A stretch of 51,304 nucleotides of DNA. It comes from Frankiales bacterium. Lineage in GTDB: Bacteria > Actinomycetota > Actinomycetes > Mycobacteriales > SCTD01. The translations under genes were made by a program, and so were the position numbers. The stretch lies in the NCBI GenBank assembly GCA_025465465.1, contig JAODND010000027.1, forward strand, positions 1 to 51,304. Reading direction: 5' to 3'. Of the stretch, positions 49,379-51,304 are shown piece by piece. The notes below the pieces were generated by a model. It did no database searches. It saw only the letters and a program-made list of their open reading frames with translations, and had not been told where the DNA came from. Position 1 is the stretch's first letter. Each line of letters starts with the position of its first letter.

Positions 49379-49873
49379 TCAGCGGACGGTGACTGAGGTC
49401 GTCCTGATGACCCGGGTGCTGCCGTCGCCTCCCAGCAGGAACGCGGTCACCGTGTGGGCGCCGGGCGTGGCGTGGAACGCGAAGGAACCGTGGACGAGAC
49501 AGCCGTCGAGCAGCGTGGGCCCGTCGAGCAGTGCCGGCGTCGGTGCCGTCGGGCTGTCCAGTGCCAGCGCGACCCGCGCGGTCTGCGGCCCCGACGCCGA
49601 CCAGGTGACGGGGGCATCGTGGTCGATGGTCGTCGACCCGAGCACGAACGCAGGCGTGGTGCAGGACGCCTTGAGGGTCGGCGTCGGGCTGCTGCCGCCC
49701 TTGGCGATCGCGGCGGCCACGACGAGGATCCCGAAGAAGAGCAGCAACCTGGGTGCCCGCCACGAGCTCGGCGGCACCGCCGCCTCGGCCAGCTGTGCGT
49801 ACTGCGGATCGACGCGCCGAGCCGCCCGCTCGAACGGGTCGAGGGGCGGCTCGGGAGGGCGCTTCCAGGCCAC
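49379..49873 (-). CDS. Membrane-anchored protein with small extracytoplasmic domain, unknown
   Basis: A 164-residue protein. The cytoplasmic N-terminus contains EPPLDPFERAARRVDPQYAQ, then one helix, APRLLLFFGILVVAAAIA. About 100 outside residues form a predicted beta-sandwich, from KASCTTPAFVLGSTTIDHDA to GSTRVIRTTSVTVR, with two cysteines that may pair. No named family recognised. GTG 49873 shares one base with the stop of the Fe-S oxidoreductase gene, so it is probably the last gene of that operon. Confidence 0.65.
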   Translation of the reverse strand: MAWKRPPEPPLDPFERAARRVDPQYAQLAEAAVPPSSWRAPRLLLFFGILVVAAAIAKGGSSPTPTLKASCTTPAFVLGSTTIDHDAPVTWSASGPQTARVALALDSPTAPTPALLDGPTLLDGCLVHGSFAFHATPGAHTVTAFLLGGDGSTRVIRTTSVTVR

Positions 49874-51304
49874 TAGTCCGAGGGTCCGGCCTCGGCGTCG
49901 CCCTGTGCCTCCGGGGAGAGCTGCGGTGTGTCGGCGGCAGCCGTCGCATCGGGCGTCGGCGCCACCGGGCCGGCGCCGACGGGCACGGGCTTCTTCAGCG
50001 AGCGGGCCAGGATCTGGCTCACGTCGAGGACCTCGATCTCCTCGCGGGCCTCACCGCTCTGCTTCTTCGCCGTGACGGCATCGCTCAGCATCGTGATGCA
50101 GAACGGGCACGCGGTGCTGATGATGTCGGAGTCGGTGGCGAGGGCCTCGTCGGTGCGCTCCACGTTGATGCGCTTGCCGATCTTCTCCTCCATCCACATC
50201 CGCGCACCGCCGGCGCCGCAGCAGAAGCCGCGCTCCTTGCAGCGGGGCATCTCGGTGGTGACCAGGCCCTGGACGGCCTCGAGGATCTCGCGCGGCGGCG
50301 TGTAGACCCGGTTGTGCCGGCCGAGGTAGCAGGGGTCGTGGTAGGTCACGCTCTTGTCGACCGGCTCGACCGGCGTCAGGTGGCCCTCGGCGACGAGCTT
50401 GCCGAGCAACTGCGTGTGGTGCACGACCTCGTAGTCGCCGCCGAGCTGCGGGTACTCGTTCTTGATGGTGTTGAAGCAGTGCGGGCAGGTCGCCACGATC
50501 TTCACGCCGGTGTCCCGGGAGGCGCCGACCGAGTTGAGGACCTCGACGTTCTGCTGGGCGAGCATCTGGAAGACGAACTCGTTGCCGAGGCGACGGGCCG
50601 GGTCACCGGTGCAGGACTCCATCGCGCCGAGGACCGCGAACTCGACGCCGGCGGTGTGCAGCAGCTCGGCGAACGCGCGGCTGACCTTCTTCGACCGGTC
50701 CTCGAGACCGCCCGCGCAGCCGACCCAGAACAGGTACTCCACCTCGTCCGGGATGGTGCCCTCGACGACCTTGACCTCGAAGGGCAGACCGTCCATCCAC
50801 TCGGTGCGGGAGCTGTTGTTCATGCCCCACGGGTTGCCCTTGTTCTCGAGGTTGCGCAGCATCACGCCGGCCTCGCTGGTGAACGCGGACTCGATGAGCA
50901 CCTGGTAGCGGCGCATGTCGAGGATGTGGTCGACGTGCTCGATGTCCACCGGGCACTGCTCGACGCACGCGCCGCAGGTCGTGCAGGACCACAGCACGTC
51001 CGGGTCGATGACGCCGCCCTGGGCCTCAGTGCCGACCAGCGGACGCTCGTACTGCGCCTTGTTGCTGCCGACGATCCGGCCGTACCCGGACTCCGGCACC
51101 TCGTGGCCGTGCGCGGCCTCGGCCGGTGCGGTCTCCAGGGCCTTTTCCTTGTCGGCGGCCAGGAGGTACGGAGCCTTCGCGAACAGGTGGTCGCGCAGGC
51201 CCATGATGAGCAGCTTCGGGCTGAGCGGCGTGCCGGTGTTCCAGGCCGGGCACTGCGACTGGCAGCGGCCGCACTCGGTGCAGGTGGCCATGTCGAGCAG
51301 CGCG
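49873..51304 (-). CDS. HdrD-like (Fe-S)-binding oxidoreductase, N-terminus outside window
   Basis: The visible part (about 477 residues) has two 4Fe-4S motifs, MATCTECGRCQSQCP and CTTCGACVEQCP. Two CCG domains follow: SCTGDPARRLG, CPHCFNTIKNEYPQ, then HDPCYLGRHN, GFCCGAGGARMW and CPFCITML. This is the heterodisulfide-reductase HdrD/GlpC-like group. In actinobacteria such proteins usually carry a membrane domain upstream, which would lie beyond 51304. The C-terminal 50 residues are a Pro/Ala-rich tail. It probably moves electrons between a quinone/haem domain and a soluble partner; the substrate is unknown. The open frame reaches the window edge without a required start. Confidence 0.88.
   Translation of the reverse strand, partial: ALLDMATCTECGRCQSQCPAWNTGTPLSPKLLIMGLRDHLFAKAPYLLAADKEKALETAPAEAAHGHEVPESGYGRIVGSNKAQYERPLVGTEAQGGVIDPDVLWSCTTCGACVEQCPVDIEHVDHILDMRRYQVLIESAFTSEAGVMLRNLENKGNPWGMNNSSRTEWMDGLPFEVKVVEGTIPDEVEYLFWVGCAGGLEDRSKKVSRAFAELLHTAGVEFAVLGAMESCTGDPARRLGNEFVFQMLAQQNVEVLNSVGASRDTGVKIVATCPHCFNTIKNEYPQLGGDYEVVHHTQLLGKLVAEGHLTPVEPVDKSVTYHDPCYLGRHNRVYTPPREILEAVQGLVTTEMPRCKERGFCCGAGGARMWMEEKIGKRINVERTDEALATDSDIISTACPFCITMLSDAVTAKKQSGEAREEIEVLDVSQILARSLKKPVPVGAGPVAPTPDATAAADTPQLSPEAQGDAEAGPSD

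Noticed and set aside
47143..49392. Long plus-strand open frame opposite the FtsX permease
   Set aside because: No recognisable motif and biased composition; the minus-strand frame has proper helices and overlaps its ATPase partner genes.

Overview
The window is a very GC-rich chromosomal segment with many GTG starts, dense 4-bp start/stop overlaps (ATGA, GTGA) and leaderless-type promoters. It carries a Dcd resembling the mycobacterial bifunctional dCTP deaminase/dUTPase, an LAxTG-type sorting signal and a DUF4012 protein. Together these point to a Gram-positive actinobacterium. No genus can be named from the sequence alone, and no phage, transposase, integrase or CRISPR was seen.

Layout. 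(1) 1-32384 is mostly one large surface-polysaccharide locus. It holds about 14 glycosyltransferases: six GT2-type, six GT4-type, an Alg14/Alg13 (PssD-PssE) fusion, and a MptE/GT42-like protein. It also has a membrane priming phosphoglycosyltransferase (2843-4309), a Wzz-like protein, a Wzz/BY-kinase fusion, an O-antigen-ligase-like polymerase, and a Wzm/Wzt ABC exporter whose ATPase carries a C-terminal extension. Tailoring genes are a UDP-xylose synthase-like epimerase, OafA-type and hexapeptide acyltransferases, an SGNH hydrolase, and a large secreted protein of unknown fold. An embedded module (11345-16835) encodes a CMP-sugar synthetase-like enzyme, a D-2-hydroxyacid dehydrogenase, an SDR, a sialyltransferase/MptE-like protein and an SMP-30 lactonase. 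It looks like a route to an acidic sugar whose synthase is not in the window. A short housekeeping island (tRNA-Gly(CCC), dcd, a methyltransferase, a small membrane protein; 5480-7177) sits inside the locus. (2) 32560-37919 holds surface and structural genes: an LAFTG-anchored secreted protein, a DUF4012 protein lacking a normal start codon, coiled-coil and Lys/Ala- or Ala/Gln-rich proteins, and a sulfotransferase. (3) 37983-42703 (minus) is a tightly overlapped redox operon: GT39 membrane protein, ApbE flavin transferase, ferric-reductase-like cytochrome, NuoF-like SLBB protein, one-cluster ferredoxin. (4) 42851-49173 holds a histidine kinase converging on, and overlapping, an OmpR-type regulator with a shortened receiver, followed upstream by two ABC ATPases and a large FtsX-like permease. 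(5) 49379-51304 (minus) holds a small membrane-anchored protein and the C-terminal part of an HdrD-like Fe-S oxidoreductase cut by the window end.

How it works together (inference). The priming transferase loads a sugar-phosphate on polyprenyl phosphate, the GTs extend it, and tailoring enzymes add acyl, possibly sulfate and CMP-derived acidic residues. Export and length control use Wzm/Wzt and/or the Wzy/Wzz/BY-kinase set. Both export logics are present but no Wzx flippase is seen, so the locus may make two glycans or use a hybrid route. The redox operon probably moves electrons from NAD(P)H or ferredoxin across the membrane to a flavinylated acceptor not encoded here.

No stretch longer than about 210 bases lacks a gene. 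The larger gaps hold the promoters, palindromes, hairpins and the tRNA listed below.
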